Both the position numbers and the translations under genes were made by a program. The notes beneath the pieces are model-generated. The model was not told the DNA's origin. It ran no database searches and was given only the letters and a program-made list of their open reading frames with translations. From Wurfbainia villosa (Eukaryota > Streptophyta > Magnoliopsida > Zingiberales > Zingiberaceae): a stretch of DNA of 64,000 nt. Below are positions 1 to 10,425 of the stretch, piece after piece; position 1 is the first letter of the stretch; each line of letters starts with the position of its first letter. The stretch is taken from positions 49,036,335-49,100,334 of the forward strand of contig CM046003.1 of NCBI GenBank assembly GCA_025175895.1, given 5' to 3'.

Positions 1-447
1 GCGCTATCGGAGGTGTACGACTGTATATCAGTTCGTAACTTCTCGTTAGCAAAGCTACGGATGGGGGCTGGACAGATGGAGTTGGCGCCACGATCACCAC
101 CCAGGGCACGCAGAGAGCCTCCTCCAGTACCCAGAGATACAGCAGAGGACTACGAGGATGTAGATGCCGCTGATGAGGACGATCAGATGCCGGCAGATGC
201 ATCAGCGGCGGGTCCATCAGATGATCGTCGTGGCCGGCTGGAGTCCAGATTTCAGGACTATCAGTAGTCGATTGACACTAGGCTGTCAGAGTTATTGGCA
301 GGCCAGTCATCCTTTGGCGCACGTCTGGATCGGATGGAGGAGTCCCAGAGCCGCATCGAGCAGTGTCAGCTCGATATGTTAGAGATGATGTGGGCCTGGA
401 CCCTGAGTCAACAGCCTCCTCCACCGCCACCTCTTGCAGACGATTAG
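1..447 (+). pseudogene. Partial ORF of unknown function with an in-frame amber stop (cargo of element A)
   Basis: The frame is open from base 1, so the true start is outside the window. It runs to a TAG at 265-267, continues in the same frame without further stops and ends at TAG 445-447. The first part is rich in Pro, Arg and acidic residues (for example EDYEDVDAADEDDQ). The part after the amber codon has spaced Leu/Met residues like a short coiled coil (LSELLAG, LDRMEESQSRIEQ, LDMLEMM), then W-A-W and a run of six prolines. I do not recognise a domain. The layout (acidic linker, short coil, proline tail) resembles C-termini of ORFs carried by plant non-autonomous retroelements, but that is a guess. 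It occupies the place where the related element P (28220-35162) has gag, which makes it odd. Confidence 0.4.
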
Positions 448-2157
448 ATATTGAGGATATTAGATTTTCTATGGTTGTCAGTTTTTGTAGTGAGATTGAG
501 CATAGCCAATCTCCATTTTGAATGTAAAAGACTAAATTTTTAAGTTAAATGAAATTTTTGTTTCTGAAAATCTTGTGTGTCTGGATGAGTATTTGTATAA
601 TTGTATTGCTTATGAAAGTTGATATATCATGACATGAAATCGCATCCTATCATATACCATGTCATGTCATTGTTTAGAGTTATTTTAGATGTCATGTGTT
701 CTTAAATTTCATCTTATGCCATGACATCATGATTATGAGCATATGCTTATTTATATCATTTCTAATGCCATAATCATTCATGCATTTAAGGCAATTGGTT
801 GAAATTGATTTAAGGACTATGACATGACTTGAAGTCCCATTTATAAGGGAATCAAGTAGGGTTGCCTAGGAAATGCATGAAACCCTAGATAAAGTGAATC
901 CAAACCCACATCTCACATCACATTGACATGTATGTGTATTTATACATCCTAGATACATGTGAGATGCTAGGATAATAAGTTAGGTTCAAGGTGCATGGGT
1001 AGTGCATCTAGATGAACTCAAACTTATTCTAATTATCACCAAGAATCATAAGGAAAGCTAATATACAAGCTATGTTATTTAGCCAATAAATTATGGTTCA
1101 AAATAGGCTTTCAAAAACATTTTAAAATCATTTTGAAAAACCTTGGTGAAGCCTATCTTTTGATAGCAATCACCATTGATAAGATTGATACAAAGTGAGC
1201 TTAAACTTTAAAGTTTTTAATCACTTTTGGATTTTGAATCAATCTTCTATTTCGATGGTAAAAATATTTTTCCAAAATTTTTCACTGATTGTATGTGTTA
1301 TAAGTATTATACGTACCAAATTTCGTGATTTTTCGATATCCGTATAATTAGTTATGATTTTTTGAAATTCAACTCCGATAATCAAATTGAAATTTGATTA
1401 TCGATCGATCGATATTGGTGGCGATCGATCGATGGAGGTGTCACGATCGTGATTTCTGAATCACTCAACTGGTAGCCTGATTTCGGGGAAAACAAGATTG
1501 TTTAACCCGATTTCAGCTACGGTTATGGCCCCTAATCACTCCTAGCCCTAGGATATGTTTTGGGTAGCATTATAAAGGGTGAAAATCCATTGGATATGGA
1601 TTAGGAGAAGTATTTAGGGTTTGTATCAATTTTAAGGTGTTGGAAAGTTCTATATTGAATTTCTAACCTTAATTTTGATGGTTTAGAGTTCTTATTGGCT
1701 TAGGGACTGCCCAAGGACATTGTTGGTGCAATGGTCAAGGGGGAGCAAGCCTTTAGGGGGAGGTATCCATCTTGGGATGATGGATGTGTTTTTCTCCTTG
1801 AAGAGGAGAAGTTATTGGGAGAATATGACATCAATTGGGAAATTGATGGGACTTTTGAGAGACCCAATTTGGAAATTGGGAGAGTAAATGGGATTGTCTC
1901 TCTTGAGTGATATTGGACTTATCACTAGGAAGATGGTAGGCATCCTAAGTATTTTTGGACCAAAGGGGAGATTGTAAGATCTCATTGGGACATGAGACAT
2001 TGACCCTCTTGGGGAGAAAACCTTTTTTATGTTAGTCAAAAAGGGGGAGAATGTTTGGGGGAGAACATTTGGAGAGTATTTACCAATTTGGGATAATTGG
2101 TAAAGGATTTGAGTTAGTGTTCTAACTCAATCATTTGTTTGGTTTTTGTCAAACATC
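448..2157 (+). other. Non-coding 3' internal region of element A
   Basis: No credible ORF is present. From about 600 onward the sequence aligns by eye with the 3' internal part of element P (about 31960-33474). Shared landmarks include the ATGACATCATGATTATGAGC-like block near 720, the GGAATCAAGTAGGGTTGCC block near 850, and runs of GGGGGAG towards the end. Bases 448-600 have no match I can see in P, so the junction with the ORF segment differs between the two elements. A GATCGATCGAT palindromic patch lies near 1402-1438. Confidence 0.7.
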
Positions 2158-2171
2158 AAAAAGGGGGAGAT
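2158..2171 (+). promoter_or_regulatory. Polypurine tract of element A
   Basis: AAAAAGGGGGAGAT directly precedes the TGTTGG start of the LTR. It is identical to the tract at 33475-33488 in P and 55389-55402 in G. It would prime plus-strand DNA synthesis and it fixes the + orientation of A. Confidence 0.85.
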
Positions 2172-2272
2172 TGTTGGTGTAATCGGCCCATGTCACGATT
2201 GACCAGGACTCGAGTTTGACTCGAGTGATGTTTTGATGTTTCGACAAAAATATATGACAATGTAATTGTCAT

Positions 2273-2545
2273 TTGGTAAAGTCCAAGTCTTGAGTACTTG
2301 ACATGGAAAGTCTAAGTGGGACACTTGGCACATGAAAAGTCCAAGCATGGGTCTTGGCATGAAAAGTCCAACATGGGTTGGCAAGGGAAAGTCCAAGCTT
2401 GAGTCTTGGCATTTGAGAAGTCCAAGGGTTTGATATTGGCGGCGTAAAGTCCAAGCGGGAGTCTTGGCAGCATAAGTCCAATGGTTGGTGGCGTAAAGTC
2501 CAAGCGGAGTCTTGGCGGCGTAAGTCCAAAGTGCCTTGGCGGTAT
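2273..2545 (+). repeat. Tandem array of about 10 degenerate 21-30-bp units
   Basis: Units follow the pattern AAAGTCCAAG...CTTGGC. Within most units CCAAG and CTTGG are inverted repeats, so each could fold as a small hairpin. The same array type occurs in the two LTRs of element P with more units. Confidence 0.8.
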
Positions 2546-3101
2546 AGACACCGTTAGCATGACATAGCCGATGGAAGCACCTGAAGGCTAGCACGATGGA
2601 TGAACAAGTCATGGATGACTTGGAGGGATCCGAGAGGCGTGAGGCTGATGGAGGTGGCTAGAAGGCTTAGGTCTAGGCTAAGGGTGGTCTAGCAAGTATG
2701 GGGGAACCATACTTGGGTTAAAACCTCATGTTTGAGGTGTGCCAGTCGACTGGTGCCATGTGGCAGTCGACTGGACTGAGTCAACTAGGGTTTGACTGCA
2801 GAAAGTGGCCTAGCGATGATCGCCACATGCAGGCCGATCGATGGACGAGCAATCGGCCCGATTATGTTATCAGTCGATGCTCGGATTTTCGGCCACAGAA
2901 TGGAGTCTCACTCGACTGCTGAGACGAGCAGTCGAGTGATGGCTCATCAGTCGACTGATGGTCATGATCAGTCGACTGATATCCTAGCCGTTGGATTTTT
3001 TCCAGCGTGGATTACACCGTTGTCTCACAGCAACAGTGTGATCAGTCGACTGATGGTCCCGATCAGTCGACTGATCGACCTTTTCCAGCACAGGTTGAAG
3101 C

Positions 3102-3108
3102 TATATAA
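3102..3108 (+). promoter_or_regulatory. TATA box of LTR A
   Basis: TATATAA in the context CTATATAAGGAGCTCG, about 480 bp before the LTR end and just after the palindrome cluster. The matching site in P's 5' LTR reads GATAAAAGGAGCTCG. Confidence 0.6.
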
Positions 3109-4030
3109 GGAGCTCGTGATGGAGGAAAAGATAGCAATTTTCTTGAGCGAAATTGAAGAGGGAAGTTGGTGCTTTCCAGTCCTTCAAAGCTAGTTCAAGG
3201 CAATCAAAGATCAAGCAATCCAAAGCTCTTGTAAAGTGTTTTTCCTTTACTTGCATTTGTATTTCATATTGTTTTTGCTTGTATCTACTTGATTATTGTT
3301 GTAATCATATTGTACGAGGTTTCTCCGCCTCCGGATTGTTCCGAGAAGGAGTTATTGTTATAGTGGTGTGTGATTGTCATCGCTAGGGTTCGTACGAACC
3401 CGATCCGTGGAGTAGGAACCGTGCGGTTCCGAACCACGTTATATCGTTGTGTTAGCGTGTTGTGAATTTCGTTATCGTTATTACTTTTCTATTTCCGCTG
3501 CGCTAACAAAATTGTAGAAACAAACGCGAAAGAATTACATTGACGCTATTCACCCCCCCTCTAGCCGTTACAATATTCCTAACACTTCCTCCTTTCGGAC
3601 GTCGTGTGGGCGACGATCTACCAAAAGTTGAAGCTCCTAGATCGCAAATCTTCCTTCCTTGCTCTTCCAAAGCAAGAGGAAGAAAAGAAAACAAAGCCCT
3701 ATTCCTTCTTTCAACCAACCAACAACTTCCAAGGAGGAAGCTTGCCGCCGGCCAAGAAGGAGGAGGAGATTGAGAGTGGCCGGCCAAAAGCTTCAAGGGA
3801 GGACCCTAAACCTTTGTTCCACTGGGCAAGGAGAAGGACAGGAGCTGTTTTGGATGCCATCCAAGGGCTGGAAGGAACTCCAAGGGCGCCGGCAGCTTGG
3901 GGAAGAAGAACAACACAAGGAAAAATTTCCTTATTAGGTGCCGCCCAAGCCCAAACCCTAATTCCTATGCCTTGCCGCCAACTTCCAAAACCCTAGCTTC
4001 TCTTCAATTCATCTCCACGCCAACCCCTTT

Positions 4031-4044
4031 CCCTCCTTTTATAG
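4031..4044 (-). promoter_or_regulatory. TATA box of LTR B
   Basis: CTATAAAAGGAGGG on the minus strand, correctly oriented for the reversed LTR. Confidence 0.55.
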
Positions 4045-4070
4045 AGTTAGGGATAAGCCTCCTTTTAATC

Positions 4071-4200
4071 TCCACCATTGGTTCTAGGGATTTAATCTCA
4101 ACCGTCGGATCTAGAGATTTAATCTCAACCGTCGGATCTTAGAGATTTAATCTCTACCTTTGGATCTAGAGTTTTGTTTCTATCCATTGGATCTAAGCTT
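4071..4200 (-). repeat. Four to five 27-bp tandem units in LTR B
   Basis: The plus strand shows repeats of AATCTCAACCGTCGGATCT followed by AGAGATTT, at first nearly perfect (4090-4145) and then decayed (to 4200). They lie just upstream of the TATA box in LTR orientation, where U3 control repeats are expected. Confidence 0.7.
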
Positions 4201-5099
4201 CATGAGGTGTTAATAGGCTACATTAAGGACCATGAGGAGGAGTTAGATCTTGGCCACCCATGGATCAAGCCCACATAAAATCCGATCCATTAATGATAAT
4301 CCAATCCACTAAAGGATTATCATTGATCTACCTCACCAACTCCCATAAGATAATATAGGCTCCATATATTATTTGTACATTTTCTCCCCGTGTTTAAGAT
4401 CTTGAATGTCCATCGATTAATTAATTTACTGACCATTAATTAATCAACATCTAACTCCATGAGTAGTACCACTCAACCTTTTCATCATGCCGGACCAAGT
4501 CCACCTGCAGGGTTTACATGATGAACCTTATGAGCTCCTCAAGGGGATATCATCATCCTAATATATAGGACACGGTTTCCTCCTATAATCAACGACACAC
4601 CATATAAACAATATCATCTCCCAACTTACCGAGCCTATCGATTTAATCTATAAATCTCGCCCATTGGTAAATCAAAGAGATGAATACTAAGTATATGTGC
4701 CCGTTATTATATCAGGATTAAGAGCATGTACATAATAATATCTGAGGTCCGATTCGATTATGTAGTCAGCAATAAATCGAATCACCTCTAAGTCGGTCAT
4801 GCTCAATACACACAAAGTGCACTAGTGTGATTCTATGGTCAAGATAAACCAATACCAAATCATACTACAACCATTCCGATGGTTTGTCCAAAGTCATCTC
4901 GGTTGTGAGCCTTTACTTATACTTTACAAGGAGACGATAACATGATCTCCCGTGTGACACCACACACCATGTTATCTACAATATAATGTATTAGACAATA
5001 TTGCATAACCATAAGAATGCAAACAATGATCATGTGATTCTTATTTCAAAAATAAAGATGTTCATACAAAAGATAGACTTTTCAGTATACATCCCAACA

Positions 5100-5284
5100 T
5101 GATTCGCTTAGCACGAGCACGAGGAGCTAACTTAGTGAACTTCTAGAACATATTTGTTTTGCTTTGATTGCAAATATCACCTGATACATTTAGTTAACAT
5201 GCTAATTATGGAATGATATCTTTTTAAAGTTTCATGGCACTGAGGTTTGCTTGAGGATAAACAAAGATTTAAGTCTGGGGGAAG
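5100..5284 (+). other. 3' internal tail and polypurine tract of gypsy element C
   Basis: Short non-coding piece ending in AAGTCTGGGGGAAG (5271-5284), a typical gypsy polypurine tract, followed by the LTR start TGATGTGAGC. The rest of C's internal region would lie to the left, beyond the inserted B and A elements and outside the window. Confidence 0.65.
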
Positions 5285-5557
5285 TGATGTGAGCAAAATA
5301 TATAGGATTTTAGGAGTAGTTTTCGCTCACATCTCATTGCATTTTTTGTTAGTTTCATGCATATGTTACTCTATTTTTGCACGCATTTCCTATTTTCTAG
5401 TTCGGATGTCTACTCATTGTACTTGTGTGTGCAGGATAACTTTTCGAGTGGAAAAGATGCATTTTCGGAGCAAAAGAAGGACATTTCACAGCTAGACGTC
5501 GAGTGGGACATGGCCAGGGCGTGTGGATTCACATGGCCATGTCCAATGGGCGAGATC
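5285..5557 (+). repeat. 3' LTR of gypsy element C, left piece
   Basis: Starts TGATGTGAGC after the polypurine tract. It breaks at AGATC (5553-5557), the target duplication of element D, and resumes after 14978. Both pieces are rich in CACGGCC/GGCCATG words, which supports that they were once contiguous. Confidence 0.75.
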
Positions 5558-6356
5558 TGTTGGGTTTCCGGCACCGCGGCGTATGTGTGTTCGATCATGT
5601 TTCGTAAACATGAGCACAACAGAAGCAATAAAAATAATAAATACTCCTATTTATTACAACACACACAACACACGCATGCATATTACAACAAGTGTAGACA
5701 TAACCGTAAATTAAAATTTGCAATAAAAGAAATTTATCTACGTTATACCTTTCGTATGACGTGTAGCGGGAACGGCATCAACCGGAACGATTCTCGTAAG
5801 AATCGTCTCTATCCGTATCCACGCCGAGCTCCTCGGGATGACTTCACTAAGTCACGAGCTTCGTCTTCGTACGGGTTACTAGCCTCGTGTTGAAGACGAC
5901 GTGATCGAGAGATGATCACGATCCGAATCCAAATTCGGATCCTAAAATGAGTTCTCAAAACTCGCTTCTCCGGAGAGGTATTCGTCAACCGTTTGACGAA
6001 TCCTTCATCCCCCACCTCAGAGGATTACCGGAGATCAAATCCCCGGTAAGTTAGCCACTGTCGGAGTACTAACCGTCGTCCAAACGACGCTCCGACAACA
6101 AAGAAACAAGCTGTCCAGAAAAACTGGACAGCTTTTGGTGGAGGAATAGAGGCCGGCTAAGGAAAGATGGAAGCTCACCTTATCACCGAACCCAAAGGAG
6201 ATCGCCGAGGGTCGCGGAGGTTCTCCACTAAAGCTTGACGCCTTGGCAAAGACTTGGACGATCGCACACAAGCTGGGCCTTTAGGGTTGGCGCCAATTAA
6301 CTCCAAGGTGGAGGTGGCGGCTTTGGATTAGTTAGGGTTTAACAATCCCTTAAGCC

Positions 6357-6368
6357 CTCTTTATAGAG
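6357..6368 (-). promoter_or_regulatory. TATA box of element D LTR (left copy)
   Basis: CTCTATAAAGAG on the minus strand. The right LTR has CTCTATAAAAGAG at about 13588-13600. Confidence 0.55.
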
Positions 6369-6440
6369 AACTAATTCTCTTAATGGTTAATGGATCATAT
6401 CCATAAAGCCCGTTAACCCACTCCATTAGGATAAGTTAAA

Positions 6441-6570
6441 ATAAACCAAACCATGATGGTTTATTTTAAGTTAAAACGAACCGAACCAACTTTTGGTTCA
6501 TTCGTTTAAAATAAACCAAACCCTTTGGTTTATTCTTATCCATTGGATTAGAACCAAACCATTTTGGTTC
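6441..6570. repeat. Run of four short inverted repeats in LTR D
   Basis: Four hairpins follow each other: AAACCA/TGGTTT around 6445-6463, GAACCAA/TTGGTTC at 6483-6499, TAAACCAAA/TTTGGTTTA at 6512-6532 and GAACCAAA/TTTGGTTC at 6551-6570. Loops are 3-4 bases. The right LTR repeats the set at about 13673-13802. Confidence 0.8.
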
Positions 6571-7740
6571 ATCCATTATGTCTTCATAAGACACGGCCCA
6601 TCCACGCTTCCATTGCGGTGAAACAATTTCATGCTCGCTTTATGTTTGGTCCAACCAAACATAGTTTCTCTCGATGCGAGAATCCCATTCTCAAGCTCGT
6701 TTAAATCCTTTGGATTACACTCGTTGTGCGTGTGACCAAATAGGTTCTCGGTTTATGTTGGCCGTCTATAATTAACCATTAATTATAGAGCGATCATGAG
6801 TGGCACCTAGTAGTACATCATGATCCCCAATTAACCGAAAGATCAACGGTTGATCGAACTATTTACGAAACCCTTGATGGCTCGAATGAATCGTGCCCCA
6901 TTCCCTTCACTCATCTTATACCCACTTGGTTGGGACATGGTCTATAGTGTCACCCACTAGGTGACTCGTCACACCTAGCCCAAGTATCATTTCCTCGTCC
7001 TCACGGATTCTAGTTACTCCACATGTATCGAAGAGTACCTTACTCTAAACATGTAATGCTTTGGCCAAAGACTTTAGTAACAATCCGACGAGAGGCCATG
7101 GGTATACATCTCCTCGCAAGGAGTGGTGAATCCTTTATAGGCTATTCAAACACCTTGATCACTTGACTTATACCCAATCATCCGGGTCCACATCTCCTTA
7201 GAGATGTTTGCTTAAGATGTCAAAGCATAAGTCTCCATGATCAAGATGACTTGAATACCGCAAGTCAAAGGAACATCGCACTTAAGCCACAGTAAGAACT
7301 TCATTGACATATCTATATATGCAGAGAACCATATGAAGTCTTACGGCTGGTCACTCCAATGAACTAGTTACCATAACTAGCATCCACGATTAACTCCGGA
7401 CATCACAATGTCTCCAGCCAGTGAGAATCAGCTGCTTGGATACACCAAGGAGTATACCTCGTGCTAGTCTCGACAGAATTGATGGTGTCCAAATCCATCA
7501 ATTTATCGACTAGGGATAATTCCGATACATCACAATTACACATGTAGAGATACTCACTAGTTGTGATCCAATCACAAATTCTCTCATGCTGTGAATCGTA
7601 TCGTGGGCATTCAGTAAATGAGTTTAAGATCCAATCAAATACATAAAACATGTATACTCAAATAGTGAATCTTCATTTATCATATAAATGGTTCATACAT
7701 AAGGCGATTGCCTTAGGACATCTCTCATATATTACTAACA

Positions 7741-7755
7741 GACTCCCACTTGGCC
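7741..7755 (-). promoter_or_regulatory. Polypurine tract of element D
   Basis: GGCCAAGTGGGAGTC on the minus strand, directly before the 3' LTR start TGTTAG and just after the end of the RNase H region. Confidence 0.75.
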
Positions 7756-8786
7756 TAATGCCAATCGCTACGGTATCCAATACCATAAGCTCGAACATGA
7801 CCCTCAAACTTATTTTGAGGTAATGCCTTAGTCAAGGGATCAGCTAAGTTCCTTTCAGTGGGAATTTTCTCGATTTGTATTTCGTTCCTACTGATGATCT
7901 CTCTGATAAGATGATAGCGGCGAAGCACATGTTTGGATCATTGATGAGACCTTGGCTCTTTCGCCTGTGCAATTGCTCCATTGTTGTCGCAGTAGACCGG
8001 TATTGCTTCAACAATGGTCGGAATCACACCAAGTTCATGAACGAACTTTTTGATCCAAACCGCTTCCTTTGCTGCTTCCGAAGCTGCAATGTATTCTACC
8101 TCAGTGGTAGAATCCGCTACAGTCTCTTGTTTGGAACTTTTCCAACTCACTGCGCCCCCATTCAAGGTGAACACGTATCCAGACTGAGACCTGGAATCAT
8201 CCTTGTCTGTCTGGAAGCTGGCATCCGTATACCCGCGTATCACCATGTCCCCTTCTCCATATATTAGGAACACATCCTTAGTTCTTCTCAAGTACTTAAG
8301 GATCGTCTTAACAGCCGCCCAATGATCCATTCCTGGATCAGACTGGTATCTGCTCGTGACACTCAGAGCATGCGATACATCGGGCCTCGTACATAACATA
8401 ACATACATGATAGATCCTATTGCGGATGCATAGGGAATCTTACTCATGCAAATCCTCTCGTTTTCTGGGCGCAGACACATAGACTTTGAAAGGTGTACCC
8501 CATGCCTGATGGGCAGATAACCTTTCTTGGATTCCGACATGCTAAACCTCTTTAGCACTCGGTCTATATATGTAGACTGCGAAAGACCAAGCAACCATTT
8601 CGATCTATCTCTATAGATCTTAATCCTAAGGATGTAGGTTGCTTCTCCCAGGTCTTTCATGGAGAATGTCTTGGATAACCAAACCTTAACTGACTGTAAG
8701 ATTGACACATCGTTTCCTATAAGTAATATGTCATCGACATACAATACTAGGAACACGACTGCACTCCCACTAACCTTCTTGTACAC
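7756..8786 (-). pseudogene. pol: Reverse transcriptase (C-terminal part) and RNase H of element D
   Basis: Copies element RNA into DNA and degrades the RNA strand in the virus-like particle. The open part 7938-8786 starts near the RT catalytic motif YVDDILLIG, then shows the LxxxF-xMKDLGEA and thumb segments, then RNase H with TDASF, SRSQSGYVF and EYIAASEAAKEA. The frame stops at 7938 after AKEPRSHQ. The tail typical of copia RNase H (ending just before the PPT) can still be read down to about 7760, so this is a late break. The upstream RT half is in another frame (8815-9210), separated by a frameshift near 8800. Confidence 0.88.
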
Positions 8787-8814
8787 ACAAGGTTAAATGC
8801 GGATTTTCGAGAAA

Positions 8815-9210
8815 TCAAACTTTTGATCGTCTCATCAAAGCGGATATTCCGACTCTGGATGCTTGCTTCAATCCATAAATGGACCGTCGCAATTTGCATA
8901 CCTTGGTTTTATCAACCGATGTGAAACCCTCAGGCTGTATCATATACACGTCCTCGAGCAGGTTTCCATTAAGGAAAGCTATTTTCACATCCATCTGCCA
9001 TATCTCATAATCATAATGAGCCGCTATGGCCAGGAGCATCCGAATGGATTTAAGCATAGCTCTGGAATAGGTTTCGATAATCAACACTTTGCTTTTGGCG
9101 ATATCCTTCGCCACCAATCTAGCCTTATAGGTAATCACATTACCATCCATGTCGGTTTTCTTCTTGAAAACCCACTTGCACCCTATAGGCTTTATGCCTT
9201 GGTGGGTCAA
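8815..9210 (-). pseudogene. pol: Reverse transcriptase, N-terminal fingers/palm of element D
   Basis: Contains the copia RT landmarks GCKWVFKKK, YKARLVAK, LLAIAAHYDYEIWQMDVK, AFLNG, VYMIQPEGF and YGLKQAS. The first catalytic Asp region (QMDVK) is present. The frame then drifts into unrelated residues and stops at 8815, showing a frameshift before the YVDD part. The linker between integrase and RT (9211-9459) is also broken. Confidence 0.85.
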
Positions 9211-9459
9211 CCAAGTTCCAAACTTGGTTTTCAGTACATGGAATCCATTTCACTTCATGGCACCAAGCCACTTATCCCTTTCGAACTTGTCGGCCACTTC
9301 TTCATAAGTAGGCTCCTCATCATCAATGAGTAACACGTCGTTCGATTCACTTACGAAATCCATATCTCTCGGGAATATTGTGTGTTCTACCGGATCTACG
9401 AAGATGTGGTGTTACAATAGGTCCACGATTGCTCATCACTATGAGTTGTAGCATTGTGC

Positions 9460-9789
9460 TCACCGTATCTCATCAATGTCTATTTGAGTCTCTCGAGCCT
9501 CCTCAAGCTCGACGACACTCCCACTGTTTTCTTGCAAGAGAAACTCTTTCTCTAGAAATACACCATGCCTTGAAACAAACACCTTTTGTTCCACAGGATG
9601 ATAGAATTGGTAACCCCTTGTTTCCTTAGGGTATCCAATAAATAGACATTTATCAGACTTAGCATCCAATTTGTCTGATACAGTCCGCTTCACATAAGCA
9701 GGACAACCCCATATCTTCAAGTAAGATACATGAGGTTTCTTACCATTCCATATCTCATATGGAGTAGTTGAGACTACCTTGGTAGGCAT
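9460..9789 (-). pseudogene. pol: Integrase C-terminal region of element D
   Basis: Holds the copia post-integrase block: TPYEIWNGKKP, HLRIWGC-like LKIWGCPAYVKR, KCLFIGYP and the V-F-V-S-R-H/FLE stretch, followed by an acidic linker. It continues the integrase at 9790-10347 but in a different frame after a break near 9790. Confidence 0.85.
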
Positions 9790-10347
9790 TTAATAACAAG
9801 TAAACAAACATGCAAGTGCATAACCCCAAAAGGACTTGGGAAGAGTCGCATGATTCATCATTGACCTGACCATGTCCAACAAGGTCCGGTTACGCCTCTC
9901 AGATACACCATTATGCTGTGGTGTATAGGGCGGAGTCCATTGAGACAATATTCCATTGTCTCTTAGATAAACAAGAAACTCTTGACTTAAGTATTCACCA
10001 CCACGATCCGATCGAAGTATTTTAATACTTTTGTCATGTTGTTTCTCTACTTCATTTCTGAATTCTTTGAACCTTTCAAAGGCTTCAGACTTGTGTTTCA
10101 TCAGGAACACATACCCAAACCGTGAGTGATCATCGGTGAAGGTAATGAAGTAGTTATAGCCTCCTAAAGCTTGAGTTGACATAGGTCCACATACATCAGT
10201 ATGTACTAGACCTAGTAACTCTCCCACTCGTTCACCTTTTCCAGTAAAAGGTAACTTAGTCATCTTGCCTTTTAAGCATGATTCGCATGTATCGTATGAA
10301 TCCAATTCAAACGATTCCAGAATTCCACATATGTGTAATTCGGACAT
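9790..10347 (-). pseudogene. pol: Integrase core of element D (D,D35E intact)
   Basis: Inserts the DNA copy in the genome. Visible parts are the end of the zinc-binding/GAG-pre-integrase region (CESCLKGKM), then the catalytic core with HTDVCGP, TDDHSRFGYVFLMKHKSEAF, LRSDRGGEY and, after the PYTPQHNGVSER block, the catalytic Glu in SERRNRTLLDM. All three acidic catalytic positions are kept. The product is cut off at ALACLFTCY by a frame change, so no complete integrase would be made. Confidence 0.88.
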
Positions 10348-10425
10348 GCGCTTGCTTTTCGTTCGGTTACTTATTGCTAGAAGAATGGAGTAAAAGCGAC
10401 GCGTAAGAGTTGCTCAAAACCCGAC

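Larger units (their letters stand above)
2172..3584 (+). repeat. 3' LTR of element A (copia, SIRE-like)
   Basis: Starts TGTTGGTGTAATCGGCCC after the polypurine tract and ends ...ATTCCTAACA. It is homologous to the LTRs at 28220-29837 and 33489-35162. It holds a tandem array (2273-2545), several CAGTCGACTG palindromes (2740-3075), a TATA box and the family's R/U5 block with ATTCACCCCCCCTCTAGC near its end. At 1413 bp it is shorter than its relatives (1618 and 1674 bp), partly because its array has fewer units. The partner LTR is outside the window. Confidence 0.85.
3585..5099 (-). repeat. Reversed copia LTR, probably partial (element B)
   Basis: On the minus strand it starts TGTTGGGATGTATACTG at 5099. 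On the plus strand it has the usual LTR layout: a GC-rich leader-like part (3600-3990), a TATA box at 4031-4044, a repeat block, then AT-rich U3. No polypurine tract or pol adjoins it. The 3585 end abuts LTR A, and no copy of the bases after 5099 (TGATT) is visible there, so A probably inserted into it or it is truncated. Reading frames in it (for example 3604-3996) are not credible genes. Confidence 0.65.
5558..7740 (-). repeat. 3' LTR of element D (left copy)
   Basis: On the minus strand it starts TGTTAGTAATATATGAG at 7740 and ends ...GGAAACCCAACA at 5558, next to the TSD. Length 2183 bp. It matches 12792-14973 almost throughout, with small indels. The last 26 bases (5558-5583) have no counterpart in the other LTR. 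Four consecutive small hairpins lie at 6441-6570. Confidence 0.85.

Noticed and set aside
2273..2545. CRISPR-like array of short repeats
   Set aside because: Units are tandem without unique spacers, they lie in a plant LTR, and there are no cas genes.
3604..3996. ORFs of about 100 aa near 3600-4140 as a host gene
   Set aside because: Three overlapping frames are open with basic low-complexity peptides, inside a reversed LTR.
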